Assembly (NCBI GenBank): GCA_021773295.1
Contig: JAJFKI010000029.1
Coordinates: 1 to 32,345 of the forward strand
Direction: 5' to 3'
Source: Gammaproteobacteria bacterium
Lineage (GTDB): Bacteria > Pseudomonadota > Gammaproteobacteria > UBA1113
Length of the DNA stretch: 32,345 nucleotides
This document shows, one piece after another, positions 16,891-26,319 of the stretch (position 1 is the stretch's first letter; every line of letters starts with the position of its first letter). Below the pieces are notes generated by a model that did not search any database, was not told the DNA's origin, and saw only the letters and a program-made list of their open reading frames with translations. Position numbers and translations under genes: made by a program.

Positions 16891-17850
16891 ATGGTTCCAA
16901 TCATAAAAACTAACAATCTATATAAGTGTTTTCCCGGCAAAAAATCTCCAATAAAAGCAGTAAACGGTGTAAATTTAGAGGTGGCTGCAGGTACCATATT
17001 TGGTTTTTTAGGTCCAAATGGAGCTGGCAAAACTACCGTATTACGTCTATTAACAACCTTAATGCCTGCTGATCGCGGAGATATCATCATTGCAGGTCAT
17101 AATCTTAAGACTGAACCTCAAAAAGTACGTTCTAAAATCGGCTATGTTGCACAGATGAGTGGGTGCATACGTGAAGCAACCGCTTATGAAAACTTAATGC
17201 TGCAAGCACGGCTCTATGGCATGAATTCAAAAAGTGCTAAACATGAAATTAATAAGCTGACTGACGTTCTAGCCTTAGCGTCATTTTTGCATCGCAAAGC
17301 ACGGACGCTCTCTGGTGGACAACTACGCCGTGTAGATCTCGCCATGGGTATGATTCACTCTCCTGAAGTACTATTTCTTGACGAACCAACAAATGGACTT
17401 GATCCGCAATCGAGAGCCTTTTTATGGCGAGAAATAGTGACATTAAAAACGCTTGGCTTGACGATTTTCACAAGCTCTCACTATTTAGATGAAGTCGACC
17501 ATGTATGTGATCAAATTTCAATCATCGATCATGGTTCTATAGTTGCATCAGGCACCTCATCTGAACTAAAGCGTCAAATATCAGGTGATGTTCTTACGTT
17601 GCAAATTGGTGAAGAAGCAGATCAACTAGAGCAAGTTATTAATTATTTAAAAAATAAACCCTACGTAAAAAGCTTTAGCGCTAACGAGAATACGCTAAAA
17701 ATTAATCTCGATGCCGGTCAAGGTATACTACAAGAAATTATTGAATCCGTTTCTTTCTTGAACCTCACTATCAAAAACTTAAACTTAACACAACCATCAC
17801 TTGATGAGGTGTTCCTAACTAAAACTGGTTTAGCATTACGTGAAAGTTAA
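16891..17850 (+). CDS. ABC exporter ATP-binding subunit, DrrA-like
   Basis: This is a 319-aa cytoplasmic ATPase that powers export with the permease encoded next. It shows Walker A GPNGAGKT (41-48), the Q-loop (Gln88), the LSGGQ signature (140-144), Walker B LFLDEP (161-166) and the switch His197 in SSHYLDE. The sequence from NGLDPQSRAFLW and the C-terminal extension ending in PSLDEVFLTKTG are typical of the daunorubicin-resistance (DrrA) group of drug and lipid exporters. The ATG follows AAGGG at 6 nt. It is the first gene of a three-gene plus-strand operon with 21- and 23-nt gaps, placed inside an NRPS-PKS locus read the other way. The natural inference is self-resistance to, or secretion of, the product. 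Confidence 0.94.
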   Translation: MVPIIKTNNLYKCFPGKKSPIKAVNGVNLEVAAGTIFGFLGPNGAGKTTVLRLLTTLMPADRGDIIIAGHNLKTEPQKVRSKIGYVAQMSGCIREATAYENLMLQARLYGMNSKSAKHEINKLTDVLALASFLHRKARTLSGGQLRRVDLAMGMIHSPEVLFLDEPTNGLDPQSRAFLWREIVTLKTLGLTIFTSSHYLDEVDHVCDQISIIDHGSIVASGTSSELKRQISGDVLTLQIGEEADQLEQVINYLKNKPYVKSFSANENTLKINLDAGQGILQEIIESVSFLNLTIKNLNLTQPSLDEVFLTKTGLALRES

Positions 17851-17871
17851 CATTATGGATACTTAAGTAAT

Positions 17872-18630
17872 ATGAAAACGTTAAAAGAAACTTATTTTTT
17901 GTTTATGCACTACGCTAAACTTTCTATAAAAAACCCGATATGGGTAATCGTAGCCTTGTTTCAACCAGTCTGTTATTTATTTCTATATGGCCCCCTACTT
18001 GCTAATCTTTCACAACAAGCCGGTATTTCAGAAAGTCAAACCATCCAAGTCTTTATACCTGGGTTATTAGTCATGGTCGCTTTTTTTGGTTCTATGTTCG
18101 TTGGTTTTGCCATGATAGATGACTTAAAATCTGGAGTTATTGAACGATTAAAAGTAACGCCCGTTAGCCGATTAGCATTATTACTTGGTCGCTCACTACG
18201 TGATGCTATGACGCTCATTATTCAATCTTTTATTTTAATTTTTCTTGCGCTTATCTTTGACTTACAGGCTGAATTAATTGGAACATTTTTAACACTAGTC
18301 ATGATGATGCTGGTTGGGCTATTCATGGCGCCTATGTCATATGGAATTGCTTTAACATTAAAATCTGAAGATGCCGTTGGTTCAATTATTAATTTCATCG
18401 CCCAACCCATGTTGTTACTCTCTGGCGTGTTAATACCACTATCATTCGCACCTCACTGGTTGCAATACTTAAGTCATATTAATCCACTTAAGTATATTGT
18501 AGAGGCTAATCGAGCATTATTTGCTGGGAATATTTACGATGTAACGGTCTTCAAAGGGCTTATTATATTAATTTTGTTAGTCACTTTTTCTTTGTTATGG
18601 GGCAAGCGCGCTTATAGTAAAGCACTATAA
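17872..18630 (+). CDS. ABC-2 type permease, DrrB-like
   Basis: This 252-aa integral inner-membrane protein has about six hydrophobic segments, near residues 22-46, 56-82, 108-130, 135-162, 168-197 and 228-247. The order matches ABC-2 permeases of the DrrB group, including the DDLKSGVIERLKVTPVSR loop at about residues 83-100, which carries the ERLxxTPVSR pattern typical of this family. It forms the channel for the ATPase encoded 21 nt upstream. Its ribosome site is weak, so translation is probably coupled to that of the ATPase. The nature of the exported compound is inferred from the surrounding assembly-line genes only. Confidence 0.9.
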   Translation: MKTLKETYFLFMHYAKLSIKNPIWVIVALFQPVCYLFLYGPLLANLSQQAGISESQTIQVFIPGLLVMVAFFGSMFVGFAMIDDLKSGVIERLKVTPVSRLALLLGRSLRDAMTLIIQSFILIFLALIFDLQAELIGTFLTLVMMMLVGLFMAPMSYGIALTLKSEDAVGSIINFIAQPMLLLSGVLIPLSFAPHWLQYLSHINPLKYIVEANRALFAGNIYDVTVFKGLIILILLVTFSLLWGKRAYSKAL

Positions 18631-18653
18631 ATTTTGATAAGTAGGAGTGGATA

Positions 18654-19511
18654 ATGGCAGATGAAAAACTTGAGTATGGCAAAGCGTTTAAATTGCCAAA
18701 AAGAGAAAAAGACACCATAGAAGAAGCAACCTACGAAATCGAGCTAGGCGATGTATCTGATTTAGCTAATTTTAACGCTAGGTTAATTGGCGGTAACTTT
18801 ATGCTGCTAAACAGTGAAGATGAAACGGCTCACTGCCGTGTTCAATGGCAAGTTGATAGTCCTGAAAATCAACGCCCAAGAATGGAACGTGATGGTGACA
18901 CGCTAACATTGAATGCAACTAGCTGGTGGCCCTTCCTAGGACAAAAACGCGCATATATTATAGAAGTTTACTTACCCGCAAGATTTAATGTAACCGTCAC
19001 CATGAAGGCTGGCACCATGTTTTTTGAAAAGGTTCTTGGTGACTTAAATGCTACCGTCACAGTAGGGGGAGACATACAAGGCTATGCCAAAGGCCCTTCT
19101 GTCCGTGCACAAGTAGCAGCTGGGAATGTACGACTACATGGTGTTCGCGCAACCGAAGTATATGCTAGAGCAACGCTCGGCGATGTACAAATTTTATTTT
19201 CTGATGTACCTACTGGTAGCACAATTCATCTTCAAACTAGTTTGGGTGACGTTAAAGCACGCTTTCCAGAGGGGTTTCTCAGCGACCATAGAAAAACCAA
19301 ACGCAAAGGAAACATTGCCAATACTCGCAACAGTAATGTTACAGTCACTTCATCAAAATTAGGCGGTATCAGGGTTGATGATTTGCCCAATCCGGGAGGA
19401 AGGCTCTACTTCCCTGATGATAGTGCTGATAACAATGAGAGTGTGAGTGTAGCAGCAAGCTCCACCTCGACTTCAGCTAGTGCTTCCTCATCAACGTTTA
19501 AACCATATTGA
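18654..19511 (+). CDS. Repetitive beta-strand protein, DUF4097-like, with Ser-rich tail
   Basis: This is a 285-aa protein starting 23 nt after the permease gene, behind a strong AGGAG site. Residues about 110-225 consist of short beta strands with recurring G-D/N-V turns (LGDLNATVTVGGDIQGY, AAGNVRLHG, TLGDVQILF, SLGDVKARF), as in DUF4097-type putative adhesin or beta-helix domains. The last 25 residues are a low-complexity tail of Ser, Thr and Ala (SSTSTSASASSST). There is no signal peptide or transmembrane helix, so it is probably cytoplasmic or membrane-associated through the exporter. Genes of this type often sit beside DrrAB-like exporters; the function is unknown. The tail ends in the same short gap that holds a half repeat copy, and the gene converges on the NRPS gene at 19543-26319. 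Confidence 0.8.
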   Translation: MADEKLEYGKAFKLPKREKDTIEEATYEIELGDVSDLANFNARLIGGNFMLLNSEDETAHCRVQWQVDSPENQRPRMERDGDTLTLNATSWWPFLGQKRAYIIEVYLPARFNVTVTMKAGTMFFEKVLGDLNATVTVGGDIQGYAKGPSVRAQVAAGNVRLHGVRATEVYARATLGDVQILFSDVPTGSTIHLQTSLGDVKARFPEGFLSDHRKTKRKGNIANTRNSNVTVTSSKLGGIRVDDLPNPGGRLYFPDDSADNNESVSVAASSTSTSASASSSTFKPY

Positions 19512-19513
19512 TG

Positions 19514-19540
19514 ATATACCCGCCACACTCCAAAATGCGA
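19514..19540 (+). repeat. Half copy of the repeat family
   Basis: ATATACCCGCCACACTCCAA then AATGCGA matches the left arm and loop start of the 478-540 element with one substitution. The next bases, AATTAA, continue the family pattern and run into the stop codon of the minus-strand NRPS gene. It fills the 31-nt space between two converging genes. Only one arm is present, so no hairpin forms. Confidence 0.75.
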
Positions 19541-19542
19541 AA

Positions 19543-22500
19543 TTAATGGTTACACATAATATCGCTTGCCATCTGTCTAATCGTAGGCAAGGAGTAGATG
19601 TCGTGAAGTTTATAATTAGCATCTATGGTAGACTGAGTTTTTTGCAAGATTTGAATAGCAATCAGTGAATTACCACCAAGCTCAAAAAAATCAGCATCCA
19701 AATCAATGTCTTGTACCCCAAGACAACTTATCCATATATCACGCAACCGACTTTCGATATCTTGGTCTTGTTGTTTGTTCTCAACAGAGATGTTTTTTTC
19801 TTGTTTTTTCTTTTGACGAAGCCAAAAATGCTTTCGTTGAAAAGCATACGTTGGCAATGCGACCGTATATCGGCTTTTACCGTGATGTAAAACACTAAAA
19901 TTGAGTGATCCACAGTATATCCATAGCGTGGCTAATAGCTGATAAAAATCTAGTAACAAATTTGTGTTAGATTGCTCTGCATGATCAGGCGTAAAACGTG
20001 TTAAGCTATGCAATGAATCAGTGTAGGTTGAGTTACCTAACAACACGATTAATCCATGTTCGATAAACGCTTCTGGCACTATTTTCAATTGTTGAGTCGT
20101 AGTAGCTACTTTGAAATTACGCCAGTAGTTAGAACTCATTCCAATTGACGTTGTGATTTTTTTATCATTTGTAACTGAGTACCAGAATGCTTGAGGCGGC
20201 GCTGTTTGAATAATTGTATTTATCTTTTGAGACTTTACATGACTTCGAAGCGGTAAGCTATAAAATGAACCTAAAAGCTGTAATGCGTCACTTAATGCTA
20301 TGCTACCTAACAAGCTTGCAGCAACTACTTCACCAAGAAAGTCATTTGCGACAAGCGTTGGCTCGATACGCATACTCTTAAAAAATGTTGCTAAAGAATA
20401 TTGTGCTATAAATGAAAACAGGAGCGATTCATACTGATTATGCTCACGTTTACTCATTAAATTTATAGGACTAATTTCAAATAAATCGCTCATTGCCGCC
20501 TGGATATTTTCGATTATCCTTTGATATTCAGGAAATAATTGGTATAAGACAAATATATAATTAGGGCTAAGGTTATTTTTTTGTGAAAACACAACGATTA
20601 CCTTAGACGCTTTGCTTTTTGAGCAATATGTGATTGAATTAATTTTCTTTAATTGTTTCATTAAATTATTTTTATCTGTAAATGGTATTGCCACTCGATA
20701 AGCATACTGGGATCGCTTAGTTTGCAAGGTATAACAGAGATCTGTCATATTATTCGTCGTCTCTTCAAGATAATTTTCAAATTTTAAGCATATATCTCGC
20801 AGTGCCTGCTCTGACTTTGCAGAGAGCACAAAAAGTGAAGGATCCCGCTCCTCCACATAGGGACATTTAGCTGGCGCTTCTTCAAGGATAACATGAGCAT
20901 TCGTACCACCAATTCCGAAAGAGCTTATTCCAGCCCGTCTTGGTAAATCTGATGCAAGCCAAGGAATATTTTTGGCTGCAACTTCAAAAACACTAGTCCG
21001 CCAATCAATTTTATCAGTGTGAGCATTAAAGTGTATACTGGCGGGTATCGTTTTGTGCTGCAACGATAATATAACTTTTATTAAACTTGCTACACCTGCA
21101 GCAGCATCTAAATGTCCAATGTTTGATTTTAATGATCCTATGTAGACTTTATTAGTTGCAGTATCTTTGTTAAACACACGATTCAGCGCAGCGAGTTCAA
21201 TCGGATCGCCCAGCGCAGTACCTGTGCCATGCGCTTCTATATAAGAAATTGTAATCGGATCAATATCACTGTCATCAATTGCATTCTGTATCACTTCTTT
21301 TTGACCATTAATACTTGGCGCTGTATATCCAATTTTTGCGTTACCATCATTATTAATTGCTGTGCTTTTAATAACAGCAAGAATATTATCATGATCGGTC
21401 ATGGCAGACTCTAAGTCCTTTAAGACAACAACACCAGCTCCATTACCAGGCACAGTACCATTCGCATTACTATCGAAGGGGCGACACGTACCGTTTGGCG
21501 AAAATATTCCTTTTTCTACATACTGATAACCCGATGCATTTGGTGTAGTAATAGATACTCCACCAGCTAGTGCTAAGTCGCACTCACCATTTTGTATTGC
21601 CTTGCAAGCCATATGCACAGCAACTAGTGATGTAGAGCATGCTGTTTGTATCGAAATGCATGGTCCTCGCAAATTAAATCGATAAGCAATTTGTAACGCT
21701 AAATGATCTTTATCATTAGATAACATGACTTGATATGCATCTATAGAGTCATTTTCCTTAATAGTTGGCAAGATGTTATTTAATAAATAGGTACTAATGC
21801 TCTGCCCACAGAACAGCCCTACCCGTTCGTTAATAACCGGGGTAACTATACCTGATGATTCTAAAGCTTCTTGCACACACTCAAGCATAATACGTACCTG
21901 AGGATCCATTAATTCAGCTTCTCTTGGGTTATAAGAAAAAAACTCTGCATCAAAATTTTCAATATTATCAAGCGCCCCCTTCACAGGGATATATTGCGCA
22001 TCGCGAATAACTGTTTGTGCTACACCAGCTTGTTGTAATTCGCTATCAGTAAATGTTGTCGTCATGCATTCGTTATTCATCAAATTTTCCCAGAAGACGT
22101 CACAATTTGGAGACTGTGGAAATTTCCCAGCCATACCAATAATTGCAATATCTTTAGCTTTACTAGAAGTATTATGCGTTGGTGCACGTCTGTTTTTCTT
22201 TGGAGCGATATCATGTGTTTTAGCAATACGAGTAGCTTGTGATTTTATTGATGTAAATTCAAATAAGTCAACTAACGTTATATCGGTGTCAAAGTTTTTG
22301 TTTAACTCATTATGTAAGACAGCCAACAATAGTGAATGTCCACCTATATCAAAAAAGTTAGCATTTCGACTAATGCTATTTTTGCCTAAAAGACTACACC
22401 AAATACTATGAATGGTTTGCTCTGCATCACCTTTAAATACTTCGTTATTTGATTCAGCACATGGTTGATGTTGGTGTATTTTCAGTAATTTTTTATGATC

Positions 22501-25500
22501 GATCTTACCATTATAAGTTAATGGAAAATTTTCGATAAAAACATATTCAGCTGGCAACATGTGTCTTGGTAAATGAGTTTCACAAAACGTTTTAATTTCA
22601 CTCACTGTTATAATAGGGGGATGTACTATCTTAGTAGCTATCTCATTATGAGTATCACTTTTGGTCGCATATAGATAATAAATATTTTGTGATTCATCAA
22701 GAGACCAATCTTTATCGATTTTAATATTGAAGTTATGTGGTGTTAGAATTGATTTTACTTTTTCAAGTGCATTATCAAAATCATGTATTTCGACAACCAC
22801 CTGCTCAATCATACTCCAATCATGATCATCAATACCCTCTAATGCTTCAAGTTCAGCTTTTTCGATATTAATCTTTAATAAATCAACTTTATTAATATTA
22901 TTTTTTTTAAAAAAATCAGATAATCTTATTGTTTTAACATTAAAAACTTCTGACTCTAAACGATTAGCCACCAGCTGTTTTAATGAAGTATTAGCGTTTA
23001 TATCAACACCATCATTTTTCTTGATATATGATTGTAAAAGCTTTTCCTCTTCGATCATATTAGCATGTATGCCTGATAATATTGACATGTGTTTATAAAA
23101 CTGAAACGACACACTTTCATTACACTTGCTTACCGCATACTCATAAACATTACCCACAATATTATAGATATTAAAATTTTTATTTGTGATTTTTCTTATA
23201 TATGGATTTGGTTCAAATGCATGGATTTTAAGGTGGCTGGCACAGGTAGAAGCCTGCAAACTAAACATTCCAATATTTGCACCAACATCAAAAATTACAG
23301 CGTTATCATATATTTTTATTCCATGTCGAAGATACGCTAAATTAATAAAAATATCACGATACAAAAAATCTGTTTCATTTTTATTTAAGTGAGCGATCGC
23401 CAAGCCGTTTGGTAGTTGATATCTAGGCATGCTATCAATTGATGGTGCCCTAGTTTTCGATGGCTTAATGTATGCGATTAATTTTTTCTTAACATCATTA
23501 CTAGGAATGACTAATGCTGCATCGATATCATCGTACTTCTCTAAAACTGAAACAATCTCCTTTGTTTCTATCCGATGACCTTGTATTTTTATTTGTTCAT
23601 CTTTACGACCTTTAAAGATAATTGATCCATCATCTAAATATTTCCCATAATCACCCGTACGATACATAAAACTCTGATTAGTATTATCGAAAGGGTTTTT
23701 TATAAATTTTTCTTGAGTTAGCTGTCTATTATTCCAGTATCCTTTGGCAACTCCTAGACCACTAATATAAATTTCTCCTACAGCACCCAATGGCAGCGGT
23801 CGCTGCAGATGATCAAGAATATAGATTGCTTGATTTTTTATTGGTTGACCAATAGTTGGGATATTGCCTGCAATTCTACACCATGAGGCATCCACAGTAC
23901 ATTCAGTCGGACCATACATATTATAAAAAATGATATTTGAATTGTTTTTAGCGCACACTTCCCAAAGCTGTTGGTTTATATGTTCTCCACCAAGCAACAT
24001 TATCAATTTTTTAGGTTGTTTATTACTTAATAAACCACTTTGAATTAACAGCTGTAATTGTGAAGGTGTGCAATCGACTACATCAATCGCATGCTTAATA
24101 ACATAATCAATAAAGCGTTTACCATCATAGCGTATTTCATTACTAATCATGTGAATACAACGACCCTTGAATAGTTGAATGATTTGCTTAATAGACGTAT
24201 CAAATGATAATGAACCATTTACCAGAACATTGTTGAGGCTAGGATTGTGTTGATAGATAGACTCTTCAAGTGCATCAAGTAAGTTAAGTACGGAATTATG
24301 TTTTATAACAACTCCCTTAGGGTCACCCGTTGTGCCTGAGGTGTACATGATATAGAGAGCAGAATCAGTTTTACCGTTTACCATACTATATTCATCGGTT
24401 GTATCAAGGTCATCCACTGCTATCAGATCAATTGTTAGATGTGATATTTTTCTTATATGTTTTTTTTCTGTAATGATTAGTTTTAACTCTGCATCCTTTG
24501 TAAGATATTCTATTCGTTTTATTGGGTAGTTTGGATCGAGCGCAACAAATATTCCGCCAAATTTTATCGCGCTTAGAATTGCAATCATTGAAAAAGCAGA
24601 CGAATTACAGTAAACACCAATTCTATCGTCTTTATTAATACCCATGGAAGCGAGTTGATAGGCTAATTGGTTAGATAATATATCCAACTCAGAGAATGAA
24701 ATACAATGACCTGACGAAAATATTGCTGGCATATGACCATGCTTCAATACAATTTCATTAAAGAGCTGTGGCAAACTTTTCAGTGTGCAGCTTGTATCAT
24801 TTCTTATGTCGTAACTATATAATTGTTTTTCTTTATCTGTCATCAGGAAATGGCAAGAAAGTTTTTTTCTTTGAGGTTTAATTATCTCCTCTAGCAGTAA
24901 CCTGAAGTGTACAATAAAATTTAAAATGGTTTCCCTTTTAAAAAGCTGCGTTGAATACTCGATTGCACCTTCTAAGCCTCGCTCTGTAGTGTTTAGTAAA
25001 AATACGATTTCAAATCTTGCAGTGCCTAGTGGTAAATTCACGGGTGTTGTCTTTAATCCCCTGAGATTAATCAATGATGATTTACCTGTTTCATACAAAA
25101 ATAGAAATTGGAAAATAGGGCTGTTATTTAATGATCTATCTGGGTTCAGCTGTTCTACTAAATACTCGAATGGTAAATCTTGATTGTCAAAGGCATCAAG
25201 TGTAACTTGTTTAGTAGCATCTAATACCTGCTGAAAATTATCTATGTCATGAAGATTTGTTTTTAATACCAAAGTGTTCATGAAAGTACCGATTAAATTT
25301 TCCACCTCTGGTATTGATCTGTTTGAGACGGGTGTGGCTATGATTATGTCTTTTTTACCCGTATATCTAGATAATAATATATTAAGTGCTGCTAACATCA
25401 CGGTATAAACCGTAACGCCTTGGTTGCTTGCAAAATCATTAATTTCATCGGCTAAGTCTGTTGGAAATATAAAATTCTCCATATCTCCCTGAAAATTATT

Positions 25501-26319
25501 ACGCGTTGGTCTTGGATAATCTGTTGGGAAATCTAATCTTGAATAATCTTTTAACGTCGTTTTCCAGTACTGTAGCTGTTTTTGATATTTTTTAGTACTG
25601 ACTACGTGACGCTGCCATTTTGAATATTCATAATAGTGCATCTGAATAGGAGACAATCTCGCTTCATTGCCTAAGATGAGTGCATCATATAATTCAGTCA
25701 ACTCATTGCTTAATATATTCAGCGCCCATCCATCTGCTAACAAGTGGTGCATGCTAATGAGAAGTAAGTGTCTTGATTCTCCGATAGACACTAGCTGAAT
25801 ATTTATTAATGGCTTCGATAAAATATCAAAGGGCTGTAGTGCGTATTGCTTTATGATGTCAAACGCCTTTTTTTCATTAGGAACATTTTGTGGGTTTAAC
25901 TTTATTTTGAAATCATCAATTATCTCTAATGTTGGTAGCCCAGAATTTGATTTTGGGAAAATTGCTCGCAAAACTTCATGTCTTTGAAGTATGTGGTTAA
26001 AAGCGCTCTCTAGTGCTTGGATATTAAGATTGCCATCAAGCCATGCAATAAGGGGAATATTATAAAAAACATTTGTTGTATCTAATTGTTGTAAAAACCA
26101 TAAACGCTCTTGTGAAAAAGATAATTCATATAGGTTTCTTTGTATGTTCTTTAGGTGTTTAATCAAGCTGTTTTTGCTCTGTCTGAGCTGCTCTTTAAGC
26201 TCATCTGTCATTATCTGAGGTGGGCTTTTAAATTTAAGCTTATCCCCCTCCAACCAAATTTCAATATTTTTTTGAGACAAGTGGTTTAACAAAGCATTTA
26301 AATCACATTCAGCATTCAT
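19543..26319 (-). CDS. Hybrid NRPS-PKS: TubC docking-C-A(Glu)+FkbM MT-PCP-KS-inactive AT-ACP
   Basis: The frame allows starts at 26340, 26322 and 26319. GGGGAG lies 5 nt from the ATG at 26319, which is preferred (2258 aa); the upstream stop TGA overlaps it, so translation is coupled. Residues 6-58 are a TubC-type docking domain (IEIWLEGDKLKFKSP). The C domain (62-480) has HHLLADG at 191-197. The A domain (515-955 and 1245-1275) has D707, T708, K711, D749, L775, G777, M801, V809, D810 and K1272; DTKDLGMVDK closely resembles the Glu code DAKDLGVVDK. An FkbM methyltransferase (968-1225; DVGANIG at 1011-1017) is embedded in it. PCP1 has Ser1329; the KS (1388-1815) has Cys1561, His1697 and His1736. 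The AT (1828-2166) reads NDFLGE (1992-1997) where GHSLGE is expected, so the catalytic Ser is lost. The ACP has Ser2218. Confidence 0.95.
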   Translation of the reverse strand: MNAECDLNALLNHLSQKNIEIWLEGDKLKFKSPPQIMTDELKEQLRQSKNSLIKHLKNIQRNLYELSFSQERLWFLQQLDTTNVFYNIPLIAWLDGNLNIQALESAFNHILQRHEVLRAIFPKSNSGLPTLEIIDDFKIKLNPQNVPNEKKAFDIIKQYALQPFDILSKPLINIQLVSIGESRHLLLISMHHLLADGWALNILSNELTELYDALILGNEARLSPIQMHYYEYSKWQRHVVSTKKYQKQLQYWKTTLKDYSRLDFPTDYPRPTRNNFQGDMENFIFPTDLADEINDFASNQGVTVYTVMLAALNILLSRYTGKKDIIIATPVSNRSIPEVENLIGTFMNTLVLKTNLHDIDNFQQVLDATKQVTLDAFDNQDLPFEYLVEQLNPDRSLNNSPIFQFLFLYETGKSSLINLRGLKTTPVNLPLGTARFEIVFLLNTTERGLEGAIEYSTQLFKRETILNFIVHFRLLLEEIIKPQRKKLSCHFLMTDKEKQLYSYDIRNDTSCTLKSLPQLFNEIVLKHGHMPAIFSSGHCISFSELDILSNQLAYQLASMGINKDDRIGVYCNSSAFSMIAILSAIKFGGIFVALDPNYPIKRIEYLTKDAELKLIITEKKHIRKISHLTIDLIAVDDLDTTDEYSMVNGKTDSALYIMYTSGTTGDPKGVVIKHNSVLNLLDALEESIYQHNPSLNNVLVNGSLSFDTSIKQIIQLFKGRCIHMISNEIRYDGKRFIDYVIKHAIDVVDCTPSQLQLLIQSGLLSNKQPKKLIMLLGGEHINQQLWEVCAKNNSNIIFYNMYGPTECTVDASWCRIAGNIPTIGQPIKNQAIYILDHLQRPLPLGAVGEIYISGLGVAKGYWNNRQLTQEKFIKNPFDNTNQSFMYRTGDYGKYLDDGSIIFKGRKDEQIKIQGHRIETKEIVSVLEKYDDIDAALVIPSNDVKKKLIAYIKPSKTRAPSIDSMPRYQLPNGLAIAHLNKNETDFLYRDIFINLAYLRHGIKIYDNAVIFDVGANIGMFSLQASTCASHLKIHAFEPNPYIRKITNKNFNIYNIVGNVYEYAVSKCNESVSFQFYKHMSILSGIHANMIEEEKLLQSYIKKNDGVDINANTSLKQLVANRLESEVFNVKTIRLSDFFKKNNINKVDLLKINIEKAELEALEGIDDHDWSMIEQVVVEIHDFDNALEKVKSILTPHNFNIKIDKDWSLDESQNIYYLYATKSDTHNEIATKIVHPPIITVSEIKTFCETHLPRHMLPAEYVFIENFPLTYNGKIDHKKLLKIHQHQPCAESNNEVFKGDAEQTIHSIWCSLLGKNSISRNANFFDIGGHSLLLAVLHNELNKNFDTDITLVDLFEFTSIKSQATRIAKTHDIAPKKNRRAPTHNTSSKAKDIAIIGMAGKFPQSPNCDVFWENLMNNECMTTTFTDSELQQAGVAQTVIRDAQYIPVKGALDNIENFDAEFFSYNPREAELMDPQVRIMLECVQEALESSGIVTPVINERVGLFCGQSISTYLLNNILPTIKENDSIDAYQVMLSNDKDHLALQIAYRFNLRGPCISIQTACSTSLVAVHMACKAIQNGECDLALAGGVSITTPNASGYQYVEKGIFSPNGTCRPFDSNANGTVPGNGAGVVVLKDLESAMTDHDNILAVIKSTAINNDGNAKIGYTAPSINGQKEVIQNAIDDSDIDPITISYIEAHGTGTALGDPIELAALNRVFNKDTATNKVYIGSLKSNIGHLDAAAGVASLIKVILSLQHKTIPASIHFNAHTDKIDWRTSVFEVAAKNIPWLASDLPRRAGISSFGIGGTNAHVILEEAPAKCPYVEERDPSLFVLSAKSEQALRDICLKFENYLEETTNNMTDLCYTLQTKRSQYAYRVAIPFTDKNNLMKQLKKINSITYCSKSKASKVIVVFSQKNNLSPNYIFVLYQLFPEYQRIIENIQAAMSDLFEISPINLMSKREHNQYESLLFSFIAQYSLATFFKSMRIEPTLVANDFLGEVVAASLLGSIALSDALQLLGSFYSLPLRSHVKSQKINTIIQTAPPQAFWYSVTNDKKITTSIGMSSNYWRNFKVATTTQQLKIVPEAFIEHGLIVLLGNSTYTDSLHSLTRFTPDHAEQSNTNLLLDFYQLLATLWIYCGSLNFSVLHHGKSRYTVALPTYAFQRKHFWLRQKKKQEKNISVENKQQDQDIESRLRDIWISCLGVQDIDLDADFFELGGNSLIAIQILQKTQSTIDANYKLHDIYSLPTIRQMASDIMCNH

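Noticed and set aside
19126..19362. A 78-codon frame inside the beta-repeat protein gene
   Set aside because: It lies wholly within another gene in a different frame and has no convincing ribosome site or protein-like pattern.
478..19540. CRISPR or other regularly spaced repeat array
   Set aside because: Only three to four copies exist, thousands of bases apart and in different orientations.
22064..22411. A 115-codon plus-strand frame, and many similar frames of 60-110 codons, lying opposite the NRPS-PKS genes
   Set aside because: They are antisense to conserved carrier, KS or A domain sequence, have no good ribosome sites, and their translations resemble nothing. The minus-strand frames explain the DNA fully.
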